Shown in pieces: positions 16,396-24,284 of a stretch of DNA of 53,494 bases (the stretch's first letter is position 1; each line of letters starts with the position of its first letter). A program made the translations under genes and the position numbers. This stretch comes from an uncultured Lachnospiraceae bacterium (GTDB lineage: Bacteria > Bacillota > Clostridia > Lachnospirales > Lachnospiraceae), in NCBI GenBank assembly GCA_946558695.1, contig CAMNTQ010000021.1, positions 1-53,494 on the forward strand. The letters run 5' to 3'. The notes beneath the pieces are model-generated. The model searched no databases. It was given only the letters and a program-made list of their open reading frames with translations, and was not told the DNA's origin.

Positions 16396-16417
16396 AGCCG
16401 GTCAATTACGACCAGCT
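16396..16417 (-). terminator. Terminator after the zinc-ribbon gene
   Basis: A hairpin of 8 pairs with one mismatch (AGCTGGTC on the minus strand) and a 6-nt loop, followed by a T7 run on the minus strand, 18 nt beyond the stop codon. Confidence 0.75.
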
Positions 16418-16434
16418 ATTTTTGCAGTAACACT

Positions 16435-16710
16435 TTAGTTAGTTTTCCAACGCTTCAGTACCGGAAACCATTCAAGCATGATTTTTCTCGCTTCTTCTTC
16501 ACTCATATCGGGGTTGGCAGCAGCCATCTTCGGTACACATATCTCAATCATTTCTTCCATCGTACCATTAAAAGTAAACTTACCGTTTTCAAAACAATAC
16601 TTGCAGTATTCCTCATTTTTGCTTCCATCGGAATTTGTTCCGTAAAGTTCATCCGTATCTCCCATAGGCATACCGCAGCACTGACAAAACTTCTGATTCA
16701 TTTCATTCAT
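16435..16710 (-). CDS. Zinc-ribbon domain protein, 91 aa
   Basis: A small cytoplasmic protein of unknown role. Metal ligands are two Cys pairs, FCQCCGMPMG (residues about 8-17) and YCKYCFENGKF (about 35-45). A helical tail follows, with NPDMSEEEARKIMLEWFPVLKRW, typical of the putative zinc-ribbon family often encoded beside WYL/YafY-type regulators. Its ATG overlaps the regulator's stop codon (ATGA). It also has its own operator-promoter at 16777-16810, almost the same as the regulator's, so the two are probably co-regulated. Confidence 0.85.
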   Translation of the reverse strand: MNEMNQKFCQCCGMPMGDTDELYGTNSDGSKNEEYCKYCFENGKFTFNGTMEEMIEICVPKMAAANPDMSEEEARKIMLEWFPVLKRWKTN

Positions 16711-17705
16711 TTTCGATACCTCTTTCTTTCTAAATTGTGTTTAAAGTTTCTGCATAGCTGTATTGCTATGGTCTTTAATATAGCACACATATCTTGACAC
16801 CTTTTGTCAAGGTTTATTTTTTTATATATTTCTTGTGCTTGCGCAGCCAAAACACCTTTTAAATACTTTGGCTTAATGATTTCAACTTGTGTCCCAAATG
16901 AAAGCAGATAACCAACAAGCCATGTATCAACAGGCATCTCGGCACAAACAATCAAATCACCGTTTTTTTGATATTCAATTTCTGTTTCGTCAAACTCATC
17001 ATAGACACGATATGCTATCGCTTTTGAAAACGAAAGGACTATTTGAGAGTATGTCTGCTGTAGATTATTTTTTTCTTCCGGGTATGGTCTTGGCACAAAT
17101 GTATTCTCTAATAATTCCAGCTCTAATATGCGGTTCAATTTGAATAAGCGAAAATCCTGCTTTTCCGTGCAAAACGCTTTCAAATACCATTCTTTTGATT
17201 TATAACATATTTTTAATGGCTGAACGATTCGTACGCTTCTTCTGCTGTTAGAATTTTCATACACGATCTTTATTTCTCTGCACTGAATCACCGCTGTTTT
17301 CAATATTTCAAATTTTGAATTATCATAATTACGTTTCCGCCAACGTGAAAAATCCACTTCAAGCCAATTTCTTGTATTCACATTGAAAATCGCTGATAAT
17401 TTTGTTAGCATTTCTTTCCCGCCAGTATAACCTGTGGCAAATATACTTTGTATTGCGGTCAATACATCCTGTCTCTCACTCTCTGATAATATCGCTTTGT
17501 CCAAAACAAAATCCTGCAATAAGTATATCCCACCATTTCTTCCCGGTTCAGCATAGATTGGAATACCCGCACCGCTTAATGCTTCTACGTCACGATAAAT
17601 TGTTCTTACGGAAACTTCAAATTCCGCTGCCAATTCAGGAGCCGTAGCACGTTCCCTGTCTAAAAGATAATACAACATTTTGAACAAACGACTATCTGAC
17701 ATCAT
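16707..17705 (-). CDS. YafY-type HTH/WYL-domain transcriptional regulator
   Basis: Residues 1-60 are an HTH_11/DeoR-like winged helix (LFKMLYYLLDRERATAPELA, FEVSVRTIYRDVEAL). Residues about 130-295 hold the WYL ligand-binding domain (IVYENSNSRRSVRIVQPLKI, KEWYLKAFCTEKQDFRLFKL, and the C-terminal VDTWLVGYLLSFG). WYL domains sense small ligands or nucleic acids; the ligand here is unknown. The start is ATG 17705 or the adjacent ATG 17702, both after GGGAGG. The last 34 or so residues (from about 299) are translated from what looks like the promoter of the next gene, so the natural stop may have been lost or moved. Autoregulation is likely, given the matching operators. Confidence 0.87.
   Translation of the reverse strand: MMSDSRLFKMLYYLLDRERATAPELAAEFEVSVRTIYRDVEALSGAGIPIYAEPGRNGGIYLLQDFVLDKAILSESERQDVLTAIQSIFATGYTGGKEMLTKLSAIFNVNTRNWLEVDFSRWRKRNYDNSKFEILKTAVIQCREIKIVYENSNSRRSVRIVQPLKICYKSKEWYLKAFCTEKQDFRLFKLNRILELELLENTFVPRPYPEEKNNLQQTYSQIVLSFSKAIAYRVYDEFDETEIEYQKNGDLIVCAEMPVDTWLVGYLLSFGTQVEIIKPKYLKGVLAAQAQEIYKKINLDKRCQDMCAILKTIAIQLCRNFKHNLERKRYRK
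16777..16810 (-). promoter_or_regulatory. Operator-promoter of the zinc-ribbon gene
   Basis: Minus strand TTGACA (16805-16810) and, 5 bp further on, TGTCAAGAT. Together with the C before TTGACA they form the inverted repeat CTTGACA-5-TGTCAAG (16793-16811). A TGTG-TAT block follows near the -10. It matches 17722-17755 at 24 of 34 positions and lies inside the 3' end of the regulator's frame. Confidence 0.6.
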
Positions 17706-17721
17706 TCCACCTCCCAAAATA

Positions 17722-17755
17722 AGCATATCACAAAAATCTTGACATAGCTTGACAA
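17722..17755 (-). promoter_or_regulatory. Operator-promoter of the WYL regulator gene
   Basis: Minus strand TTGTCAA, 4 nt, ATGTCAAGAT, then a TGTG-TAT block near the -10, just before the GGGAGG ribosome site. Same architecture as 16777-16810. Confidence 0.6.
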
Positions 17756-17772
17756 GTTTCGGTGTTTTTTAG

Positions 17773-17952
17773 CTAAAATTATCTGAATATAATGAAGTGC
17801 TGCCAAGGGAAAAGTTTCATCTACGAGAAGATTTAATACAGAAAGTCATCGAAGCATTCAGGCAATTCGGGATAGAAGTATTGCCGCAACCCGCCGGTGC
17901 GATTTTAATTGATATGGACGACCTTGTATTTTATGAAGTAGCAATGGAGAGT
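17773..17952 (+). pseudogene. Fragment of a PIN-family toxin gene
   Basis: About 60 codons without a proper start match the C-terminal half of PIN-domain toxins of the 'putative toxin component, PIN family'. The conserved pieces are SEYNEVLPREKFHL, a helix, FGIEVLPQP and DLVFYEVAME, where the family normally continues to a VTGN-type ending. The similarity stops at 17952 and the frame then reads antisense to the next gene. Both ends are missing, so this is a relic. Confidence 0.6.
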
Positions 17953-17963
17953 CTATTGAATTA

Positions 17964-18440
17964 TCAAGGGCTTTGCATCTCTTTTATCTCACTAACATTA
18001 ATTTTGATACTATCTATTTCTTTATAAAATGATAATCTATGGCAGCTCTCAATAAATGTATCATTTGTTCTTTTACCGGTTAAAATATCGTTTGTTAAAC
18101 GCTTTTGTAAAGACTGTTCCGATATTGTTAAAGTAAATAAATAGTAATGAACGTTGACTAAATTCAAGTTTTCTAAAATACTATCAATGATAGCTTGCTT
18201 GTGCATAACCCAACAAAAAATAATGTTTTGAAACTCCGAGCAGCAAAGAAAATTATTAAGCAAATGACATATATTATCAGTAACCATTATCTTTGTTTCT
18301 TCTGTCACAATAAAAGGTCTCATATTCCAACACCAATCACCATCCAAAAATATAGACGACGAAAGGATTTTTTGTAGTTCATTGCAGGTAGTAGTTTTAC
18401 CAACGCCCATTGTTCCATTAACAAAAATCAAATTTTTCAT
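17964..18440 (-). CDS. Small P-loop NTPase, nucleotide-kinase-like
   Basis: A 158-aa protein with a Walker A motif near the start (IFVNGTMGVGKTT, residues 5-17). A DGDWCW motif (about 33-38) resembles the substrate-binding part of small kinases of the AAA/shikimate-kinase/phosphotransferase type. The C-terminal region contains a possible lid (KRLTNDILTGKRTND). It is slightly shorter than relatives of about 170-180 aa and very AT-rich, as is the whole patch. The substrate is unknown. GGAGTG precedes the ATG. Confidence 0.75.
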   Translation of the reverse strand: MKNLIFVNGTMGVGKTTTCNELQKILSSSIFLDGDWCWNMRPFIVTEETKIMVTDNICHLLNNFLCCSEFQNIIFCWVMHKQAIIDSILENLNLVNVHYYLFTLTISEQSLQKRLTNDILTGKRTNDTFIESCHRLSFYKEIDSIKINVSEIKEMQSP

Positions 18441-18645
18441 TTCTTACACTCCAATGAAATTCCTTTATAAGCTAATAGTGTTACATTGTTCTTTTTTTCC
18501 AAACTTCTTTTACAGAAAGAAAAACAGAAGATAGTAACAATTTTTTTGATTTTCAACTGTACATGAGCTATTTTGAGCCATTTTGTAAAGCCAGATAAGA
18601 TCAGAAACAAAAACCAAAATCCCCGAACCCCCTGCAAACACTGGC

Positions 18646-19566
18646 TTAGAACGGCGTCCCGTAAAGGTCATACGGCGTCACCTGATACACATAGTAATTG
18701 AGCCAGTTCGTATAAAGATTATTGGCATGCGCCCGCCACGTAAGGAGCGGTTTATTCTCCGGATCATCATCCTTGTAATAATTCTTCGGCATCTCTATCG
18801 GCAGCCCCTTAGACAGATCCCTTTTATATTCTCCGTCCAAAGTCACCCTGTCGTACTCCGGATGTCCCATCACGAATATCTGGCGCCCATCCTGCGCCAT
18901 AGCGAGGAACAATCCCGCCTCTTCCGACTCTGCCAGAACCGTCAGGCGCTTGTCCGAGCGTATCTTATCCATAGGCACTTCCGTGTGGCGGGAATGGGGA
19001 GCAAGAAACATATCGTCAAATCCCCGCACAAGAGGAATCTTCCGGTTCATCACCTTATGCCAGAATACCCCGAACATCTTCCTGTCAAGCGGTACCTTGT
19101 CGATCCCATAGTGGTAATAAAGCCCCGCCTGTGCTCCCCAGCACAGATGGATGGTGGATGTCACATGGGTCTTCGTCCACTCCATAATCTCTGTAAGCTC
19201 CTCCCAGTAGTCCACCTCCTCAAAAGGCATCTGCTCCACCGGAGCTCCGGTAATGATAAAACCGTCGAATTTTTTCTTCTTAATATCCCTGAATTTCTCA
19301 TAGAACTTATTCAGATGGCTGGTAGGCGTATTCTTCGACACATGCCCGGACACCGTCACAAATGTAACATCAACCTGTATCGGCGTATTCGAAAGAGAAC
19401 GAAGAATCTGCAGCTCCGTCTCCTCCTTCAAAGGCATCAAATTCAAAAGTCCGATTTTGATCGGACGGATATCCTGATGGGTTGCCCGGTGCTCGTCCAT
19501 CACAAATATATTCTCACCCTCCAGTATTTCTTTTACCGGCAAATCATTTTGTACACGAATCGGCAT
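18646..19566 (-). CDS. metAA: Homoserine O-acetyltransferase (MetA family)
   Basis: Acylates homoserine in the first committed step of methionine synthesis. The 306-aa chain is full length. The acyl-enzyme Cys142 lies in TIHLCWGAQAG, and His235 and Glu237 lie in VMGHPEYDR. Residue 111 is Glu (TGAPVEQMPF). In this family Glu111 correlates with acetyl-CoA and Gly111 with succinyl-CoA, so this should be an acetyltransferase despite the common name 'succinyltransferase'. No S-box riboswitch is visible upstream. It follows the AI-2E family gene with a 21-nt gap and may be cotranscribed with it. Confidence 0.95.
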   Translation of the reverse strand: MPIRVQNDLPVKEILEGENIFVMDEHRATHQDIRPIKIGLLNLMPLKEETELQILRSLSNTPIQVDVTFVTVSGHVSKNTPTSHLNKFYEKFRDIKKKKFDGFIITGAPVEQMPFEEVDYWEELTEIMEWTKTHVTSTIHLCWGAQAGLYYHYGIDKVPLDRKMFGVFWHKVMNRKIPLVRGFDDMFLAPHSRHTEVPMDKIRSDKRLTVLAESEEAGLFLAMAQDGRQIFVMGHPEYDRVTLDGEYKRDLSKGLPIEMPKNYYKDDDPENKPLLTWRAHANNLYTNWLNYYVYQVTPYDLYGTPF

Positions 19567-19587
19567 ATCATGGCCCTCCTTCTATTG

Positions 19588-20994
19588 TTAGCTGTTTCTT
19601 TCGGATGCTTTTGCCTCCTTCTCCAGATCTTCCACTACTTCTTCTACGATTTTCTCCGTCTCTTCTTCCCTGCCCGACATATAACGGCCTTCATCATCCA
19701 CATAGCTCACCGGATCGTACATCTTCGAGGAGGCCGGAAGATGCTTTCTCTCCAGCTTGCTGTTCACGATCAGCTCCGCCATATAGTACAATACCGCAAA
19801 CGTAGGAACACCCATAACCATTCCCACAAATCCGAAAAGCCCCCCGCCAAGCAGGATGGCAACGATCACCCAGAACGCAGACAGTCCTGTAGAGTTGCCG
19901 AGAATCTTAGGCCCCAGTATATTGCCGTCAAACTGCTGCAGCACAAGGATAAAGATAATGAAATAGAGGCCCTGCATCGGGTTGCTCAGCATAATCAATA
20001 TGGTGCTCGGAACTGCTCCTATGTACGGCCCGAAGAATGGAATCACATTCGTAACGCCCACAATGACACTGATCAGCACCGCATACGGCATCTTCAGGAT
20101 GGTAAGTCCAAAGAAACAGAGCACGCCGATAATTGCCGAATCAATGATCTTGCCGATCACAAATCCTCCAAATATCTCATTGCTCTTTGTTGTAAAATGA
20201 AGGATCATATTGGCATGGTGCGGTTTGAACAGAGCATAGACGCCTTTCTTGCACTGAGAAGTAAACGTCTCCTTGCTGAATAATATATAGATGGACACGA
20301 TCAGTCCGATCACAAAATCAAACACTGCGCTGATGACATTGATCACGCCCACGGTAAGATTCGACATCAATTCGTTCGTCCTCGCCAGAAGGTCTGTCCG
20401 AAGCCACGTCTCCAGCATCTGCGTCCCTTCCTCCACAGCCGTCTTTAAAAACGCGCTTGTAGTCGTATCATCCGTCGCCATCTCATTGAGCCTCACCACA
20501 AGGTTATTCAGCTGTCCGGGCAGTGTAAATACCATATTGCGGATACTGTAATACAGCTCCGGTATCAGAAGGTTGCACAGCTCCATGATCAAAAAAATCA
20601 GGACAAGAACCGCCGCGAGCACGCCGACTCCTCTCGAAAACTTCTCAGCGCTTTCCCGGCTTTTCATATTCCTCTCTAAGACAGGCAGAAGATATTTGTC
20701 CACCTTTTTTACGATCGGATTCAACAGATATGCAATCACGCATCCGTAAATCACCGGCTGCAGCACGCCGATCACCTTGTTTAAAAGTTCTGAAAGACTC
20801 GTCAGCCTCAATAATGAAAAGTAGAACAGAATACTTGCCGCCACCACAAGGAATACCGTAATCCCCCTGCCAAACTGCTGCTTCAGCTTTGAAGGCCCCT
20901 TCGCGCCAATCTTCGGCCGCGCACTGTAATAAGCATTTTCCGAACCGTAGTCCTTTTTCTCTTTTTCACTGTCCGTGATATCTTTTTCTTCCAT
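19588..20994 (-). CDS. AI-2E family transporter (PerM/TqsA-like)
   Basis: A 468-aa membrane protein with a hydrophilic N-terminus of about 45 residues and about 7-8 hydrophobic helices. The family signature is in the C-terminal half: VIPFFGPYIGAVPSTILIML, QQFDGNILGPKILGNSTGLSAFWVIVAILLGGGLFGFVGMVMGVPTFAVLYYM. Family members have been linked to quorum-signal export, Na+/H+ exchange or unknown small molecules, so the substrate here is open. The C-terminal tail (about residues 425-468) is charged and probably cytoplasmic. GAGG lies 6 nt before the ATG. Confidence 0.9.
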   Translation of the reverse strand: MEEKDITDSEKEKKDYGSENAYYSARPKIGAKGPSKLKQQFGRGITVFLVVAASILFYFSLLRLTSLSELLNKVIGVLQPVIYGCVIAYLLNPIVKKVDKYLLPVLERNMKSRESAEKFSRGVGVLAAVLVLIFLIMELCNLLIPELYYSIRNMVFTLPGQLNNLVVRLNEMATDDTTTSAFLKTAVEEGTQMLETWLRTDLLARTNELMSNLTVGVINVISAVFDFVIGLIVSIYILFSKETFTSQCKKGVYALFKPHHANMILHFTTKSNEIFGGFVIGKIIDSAIIGVLCFFGLTILKMPYAVLISVIVGVTNVIPFFGPYIGAVPSTILIMLSNPMQGLYFIIFILVLQQFDGNILGPKILGNSTGLSAFWVIVAILLGGGLFGFVGMVMGVPTFAVLYYMAELIVNSKLERKHLPASSKMYDPVSYVDDEGRYMSGREEETEKIVEEVVEDLEKEAKASERNS

Positions 20995-21061
20995 CGTCGT
21001 TTCCTCTTTCCTAACACGATTATTTAGTAATTATACTATCGCAGCAAATTTCCGTCAACCA

Positions 21062-21090
21062 AAAAGGAACCCCTTTTCGGCGTTCCTTTT
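21062..21090 (-). terminator. Terminator after the DUF1540 gene
   Basis: A 9-bp stem (AAAAGGAAC with GTTCCTTTT) and a T5 run on the minus strand. Confidence 0.8.
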
Positions 21091-21111
21091 ACGATTCTTT
21101 TTAAGATGATC

Positions 21112-21435
21112 TTATTTTCCGCATCCGCAGGTAAATGTAGCGCATTCAGTCTGCTCGCACTGACAGGCACGGCTTCCCTCCACGCTGATCTTTCCGGCAT
21201 GGCAGCGGCATTCGTCATTGTACCGGCAGTCCGTAGCCTTACAGTCGATACTGCTTGTAGGCGATGCGGTTCCCGTCACATTGCTGTAGGTATCTCCTTT
21301 GCGCTCCTCAAAGCTGTCACAACAGGTTTCCTCTGCTCTTTTCGCCTGATTTCCTCCGACGCGGATCCCGTCAAGGTCGCAGTAAAAATCCTTGTTATGC
21401 AGGCATGTCTGCACACTGCATCTTAATTCTGGCAT
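21112..21435 (-). CDS. DUF1540 protein with two Cys-rich repeats
   Basis: A 107-aa protein built from two copies of the DUF1540 module, about residues 5-42 (CSVQTCLHNKDFYCDLDGIRV) and 63-100 (CKATDCRYNDECRCHAGKISV). Each has four or more cysteines suited to binding a metal such as zinc. They are joined by a Ser/Thr-rich linker, and the chain ends in CGCGK. The function is unknown, but it is common in spore-forming clostridia. GGAGGT precedes the ATG. A terminator follows at once, so it is a one-gene unit or the end of the thrS transcript. Confidence 0.88.
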   Translation of the reverse strand: MPELRCSVQTCLHNKDFYCDLDGIRVGGNQAKRAEETCCDSFEERKGDTYSNVTGTASPTSSIDCKATDCRYNDECRCHAGKISVEGSRACQCEQTECATFTCGCGK

Positions 21436-21504
21436 AAATCACTACCTCCTCATACTGATATCGAGGTTATTATGCCCTTTATTTTAGAAATTACCCGCAA
21501 AATC

Positions 21505-23430
21505 TTAATCTTCCTTTGTCACCTCACGGATCGTTCTTGCAGCAATCTCTTCTTTCAATGACTCAATGAACGCTGAAAGCTCTTTTGTCCCCTCGTCTCC
21601 CGCAAAACGGCTTCTCACGGAGACAGCCCTGCTCTCTTCCTCCTTTGCCCCGACAACAAGCATATACGGAACTTTGTTCATCTGGGCCTCACGGATCTTA
21701 TAGCCGATCTTCTCTGCTCTCGTATCGATCTCTGTACGGATTCCCGCCTCCTCTAACGTATCAAATACCTGCTGTGCATAATCCATATATTTGTCAGAGA
21801 TAGGAAGCACCTTCACCTGAACCGGTGCAAGCCATGTCGGGAATGCTCCTGCAAAATGCTCGATCAAGATACCGATGAAACGCTCAATGGAGCCAAACGC
21901 CACGCGATGGATCATGATCGGGCGGTGCTTCTCCCCGTCTGCTCCTGTATACTCAAGATCGAACCGCTGCGGCATCTGCATATCTAGCTGAATCGTTCCG
22001 CACTGCCACGTTCTTCCGATGGAATCCTCCAGATGGAAATCAATCTTCGGTCCGTAGAACGCGCCGTCTCCCTCATTTACAACATAGGGAAGGCCAAGGT
22101 CATCCAGAGCGCCCCGAAGACCTTCCGTAGCCATCTCCCAGTCTTCGTCGCTTCCCATACTATCCTCCGGACGCGTAGAAAGCTCCACATGGTATTTGAA
22201 TCCAAACAGACTGTATACTTCATCAATGAGTCCCGCCACGCCTTTGATCTCATCCCGGATCTGATCCGGCGTCATGAAGATATGGGCATCATCCTGCGAG
22301 AAGCAGCGTACGCGCATAAGCCCGTGAAGCTGGCCTGATTTCTCATGGCGGTGTACGATCCCGATCTCCCCGGCGCGGAGCGGAAGATCCTTATAGGAGC
22401 GCGGCTCAGCTTTGTATACCAGCATTCCGCCCGGACAGTTCATCGGTTTTACTGCAAAGTCTTCCTCGTCAATGACCGTCGTGTACATATTATCCTTATA
22501 GTGATCCCAGTGCCCGGAATTCTCCCACAGATGACGGCTTAAGATGATCGGCGTGGAAATCTCCACATAACCTTTCTTCCTGTGCAGCTCTCTCCAGTAG
22601 TCAAGAAGCGTATTTTTAAGCACCATTCCCTTCGGAAGAAAGAACGGGAATCCCGGTCCCTCCTCGCACATCATGAACAGGCCTAATTCTTTCCCTAGCT
22701 TTCTATGATCCCGCTTTCTCGCCTCCTCCATCATGTGCAGGTACTCGTCAAGCTGCGCTTTCTTCGGGTATGCCACGCCGTAGATTCTTGTGAGCATCTT
22801 ATTCTTTTCATTTCCTCTCCAGTAAGCTCCCGCAAGGCTTGTCAGTTTGAAAGCCTTCACTGCTTTTGTAGACATCAGATGAGGTCCCGCGCAGAGATCC
22901 GTGAACTCGCCCTGACTATAGAAGCTGATCTTCTCTCCCTCTGGAAGATCTTCGATCAGTTCTACTTTATAGGGTTCATCTTTTTCCTTAAAATATGCAA
23001 TCGCATCCTCCCTTGATTTTTCAAATTTTTCAAGCGGCAAGTTCTCTTTTACGATTTTTTTCATCTCCACCTCGATCTTTTCCAGATCCTCCGAAACAAA
23101 GGGCGTCTCACGGTCCAGATCGTAGTAAAATCCATTGGCAATTGACGGTCCGATCGCAAGCTTTGTCTCTGGATACAGACGCTTGATAGCCTGCGCCATA
23201 ATATGGGAAGCCGTATGGTTAAAGGCTCCCTTTCCGTCTTCAGAATCAAAGGTAAGAATCTCCAGCTCACAGTCAGAAGAAATCTCTGTCCGCAGATCCT
23301 TGACCTCTCCATTCACCTTTGCTGAAGTTGCCGCTCTAAAAAGTCCCTCGCTGATATCCTTCGCGATGTCAAGGACCGTCTTAGCGCCTTCATACTCTTT
23401 CACCGTTCCGTCTTTTAATGTGATCTTCAT
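21505..23430 (-). CDS. thrS: Threonyl-tRNA synthetase
   Basis: Charges tRNA-Thr. The 641-aa chain has the TGS domain (1-60), the editing domain with HTASHIMAQAIKRLYP (HxxxH), and the class II catalytic core (about 270-530) with MNCPGGMLVYK, RAGEIGIVHRHEKSGQLHGLMRVRCFSQDDAH and IMIHRVAFGSIERFIGILIEH. The anticodon-binding domain is C-terminal. AAGGAG sits 7 nt before the ATG at 23430; the frame extends further but without a better site. It is the second gene after the threonine T-box, with a thioesterase gene in between. Confidence 0.98.
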   Translation of the reverse strand: MKITLKDGTVKEYEGAKTVLDIAKDISEGLFRAATSAKVNGEVKDLRTEISSDCELEILTFDSEDGKGAFNHTASHIMAQAIKRLYPETKLAIGPSIANGFYYDLDRETPFVSEDLEKIEVEMKKIVKENLPLEKFEKSREDAIAYFKEKDEPYKVELIEDLPEGEKISFYSQGEFTDLCAGPHLMSTKAVKAFKLTSLAGAYWRGNEKNKMLTRIYGVAYPKKAQLDEYLHMMEEARKRDHRKLGKELGLFMMCEEGPGFPFFLPKGMVLKNTLLDYWRELHRKKGYVEISTPIILSRHLWENSGHWDHYKDNMYTTVIDEEDFAVKPMNCPGGMLVYKAEPRSYKDLPLRAGEIGIVHRHEKSGQLHGLMRVRCFSQDDAHIFMTPDQIRDEIKGVAGLIDEVYSLFGFKYHVELSTRPEDSMGSDEDWEMATEGLRGALDDLGLPYVVNEGDGAFYGPKIDFHLEDSIGRTWQCGTIQLDMQMPQRFDLEYTGADGEKHRPIMIHRVAFGSIERFIGILIEHFAGAFPTWLAPVQVKVLPISDKYMDYAQQVFDTLEEAGIRTEIDTRAEKIGYKIREAQMNKVPYMLVVGAKEEESRAVSVRSRFAGDEGTKELSAFIESLKEEIAARTIREVTKED

Positions 23431-23483
23431 AGCTTGTCTCCTTTTCACTTATTTTTCTCATTTTTTCTTTTTTTATTTTCTAT

Positions 23484-23909
23484 TTATTTTTTCGCCTTCC
23501 TATGCTCTTCCAGCGCTTTCATGAACAGATTATGAATCTCCGGGCAGGACTGCTTAAGCGCTAACGGCCTTCCGGTCCGTTCTAAGAAGCAGTGTCTGGA
23601 AACGCCCTTGCAATGCACCTTTCCAGTCCTGTCGCTCACAATCTCATAACCCACCGTAAGCTTAATACCGTTATATTCCTTCACCCATGTTTCGATCTGC
23701 ACCGAATCGCCAAAGTGCAGCATTCTAAGATAACTTGCCTCCACAGAAAGCACCGGGCTTATAATACCCTGTTCCTCCATCTTGTCATATCCCAGCCCCA
23801 TCTGATCCATATAATCGATCCTGGCTTCTTCAAACCAGCGGATATAATTAGAATGATGGACGATACCCATCTGATCTGTCTCATAGTAAAATACTTTACG
23901 CCTGTACAT
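23484..23909 (-). CDS. Acyl-CoA thioesterase, 4HBT/YbgC family
   Basis: A 141-aa hot-dog-fold hydrolase of acyl-CoA or acyl-ACP. The catalytic motif YETDQMGIVHHSNYIRWFEEARIDYM (residues about 9-34) has the Asp typical of the 4-hydroxybenzoyl-CoA thioesterase subfamily. The start is ATG 23909, for which GGAGG has ideal 8-nt spacing; upstream in-frame codons are too close. It lies between the threonine T-box terminator and thrS (53-nt gap), so its expression should rise when tRNA-Thr is uncharged, an unusual arrangement. The physiological substrate is unknown. Confidence 0.88.
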   Translation of the reverse strand: MYRRKVFYYETDQMGIVHHSNYIRWFEEARIDYMDQMGLGYDKMEEQGIISPVLSVEASYLRMLHFGDSVQIETWVKEYNGIKLTVGYEIVSDRTGKVHCKGVSRHCFLERTGRPLALKQSCPEIHNLFMKALEEHRKAKK

Positions 23910-23970
23910 CTTCATCACCTCCAATGCTTTATCCTTGGAACACTTCGTTTCTTCAGATATTCTCTCCCGG

Positions 23971-24222
23971 AAAAAAAGAAGCCCTTACAGCACAATCAGC
24001 TGTAAGGGACGAGTTCACTTATCTCGCGGTTCCACCCTGCTTGAACTGGCACACTGCCAGAACCACTCATTCTGACGATAACGGAGTCACCGGGCTGTTT
24101 TTCAGCCGCTCAGAGGTGGTCTTCAGAAAGGTTCAAAATAAGAGGCTCACAGCCTGATGGCCTCTCTCTCTGCAAATTCTTACCAAGCTTACTCTTCTCT
24201 TCAACGCTTTTTTTATTCTTTA
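23971..24222 (-). promoter_or_regulatory. T-box riboswitch (threonine), thioesterase-thrS leader
   Basis: The minus-strand leader carries the T-box GGGTGGAACCGCG (within 24024-24042) and then a terminator, a 10-bp stem CCCTTACAGC (23982-23991 with 23999-24008) plus T7. Stem I includes AGAGAGAG and the pattern GAAG, codon, purine. The codon there is ACC (24118-24120), so the cognate tRNA is tRNA-Thr(GGU). When tRNA-Thr is uncharged the antiterminator should form. The only Thr(GGT) tRNA gene in the window is at 41180. Confidence 0.92.
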
Positions 24223-24224
24223 TC

Positions 24225-24252
24225 ATTATAACACCGAATTTCATTTTGTCAA
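24225..24252 (-). promoter_or_regulatory. Promoter of the thrS T-box operon
   Basis: Minus strand TTGACA (24247-24252), 16-bp spacer, TATAAT (24225-24230). Most of it lies within the 58-bp repeat that is copied at 29889-29946. Confidence 0.8.
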
Positions 24253-24284
24253 CAAAGAGATAATTGCATCCTGCGGTTCTTCCC
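24227..24284. repeat. 58-bp direct repeat, left copy (candidate target duplication)
   Basis: Identical to 29889-29946. The two copies sit immediately outside the IS1634 remnants that bound the 24285-29888 segment. The repeat includes the thrS promoter -35 and part of the -10. IS1634-family elements are known for long, variable target duplications. Confidence 0.85.

Noticed and set aside
18437-18637. 66-codon minus-strand frame upstream of the P-loop kinase
   Set aside because: No ribosome site at its start and a composition like random AT-rich sequence; more likely the 5' region of the kinase gene.
18727-20283. 518-codon plus-strand open frame
   Set aside because: Antisense to metA and the AI-2E family gene, His/Arg/Leu rich as expected for a shadow frame, with no ribosome site.
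18646-20994. SAM riboswitch upstream of metA
   Set aside because: Only 21 nt separate metA from the preceding gene, and no S-box-like conserved core is visible upstream of either gene.
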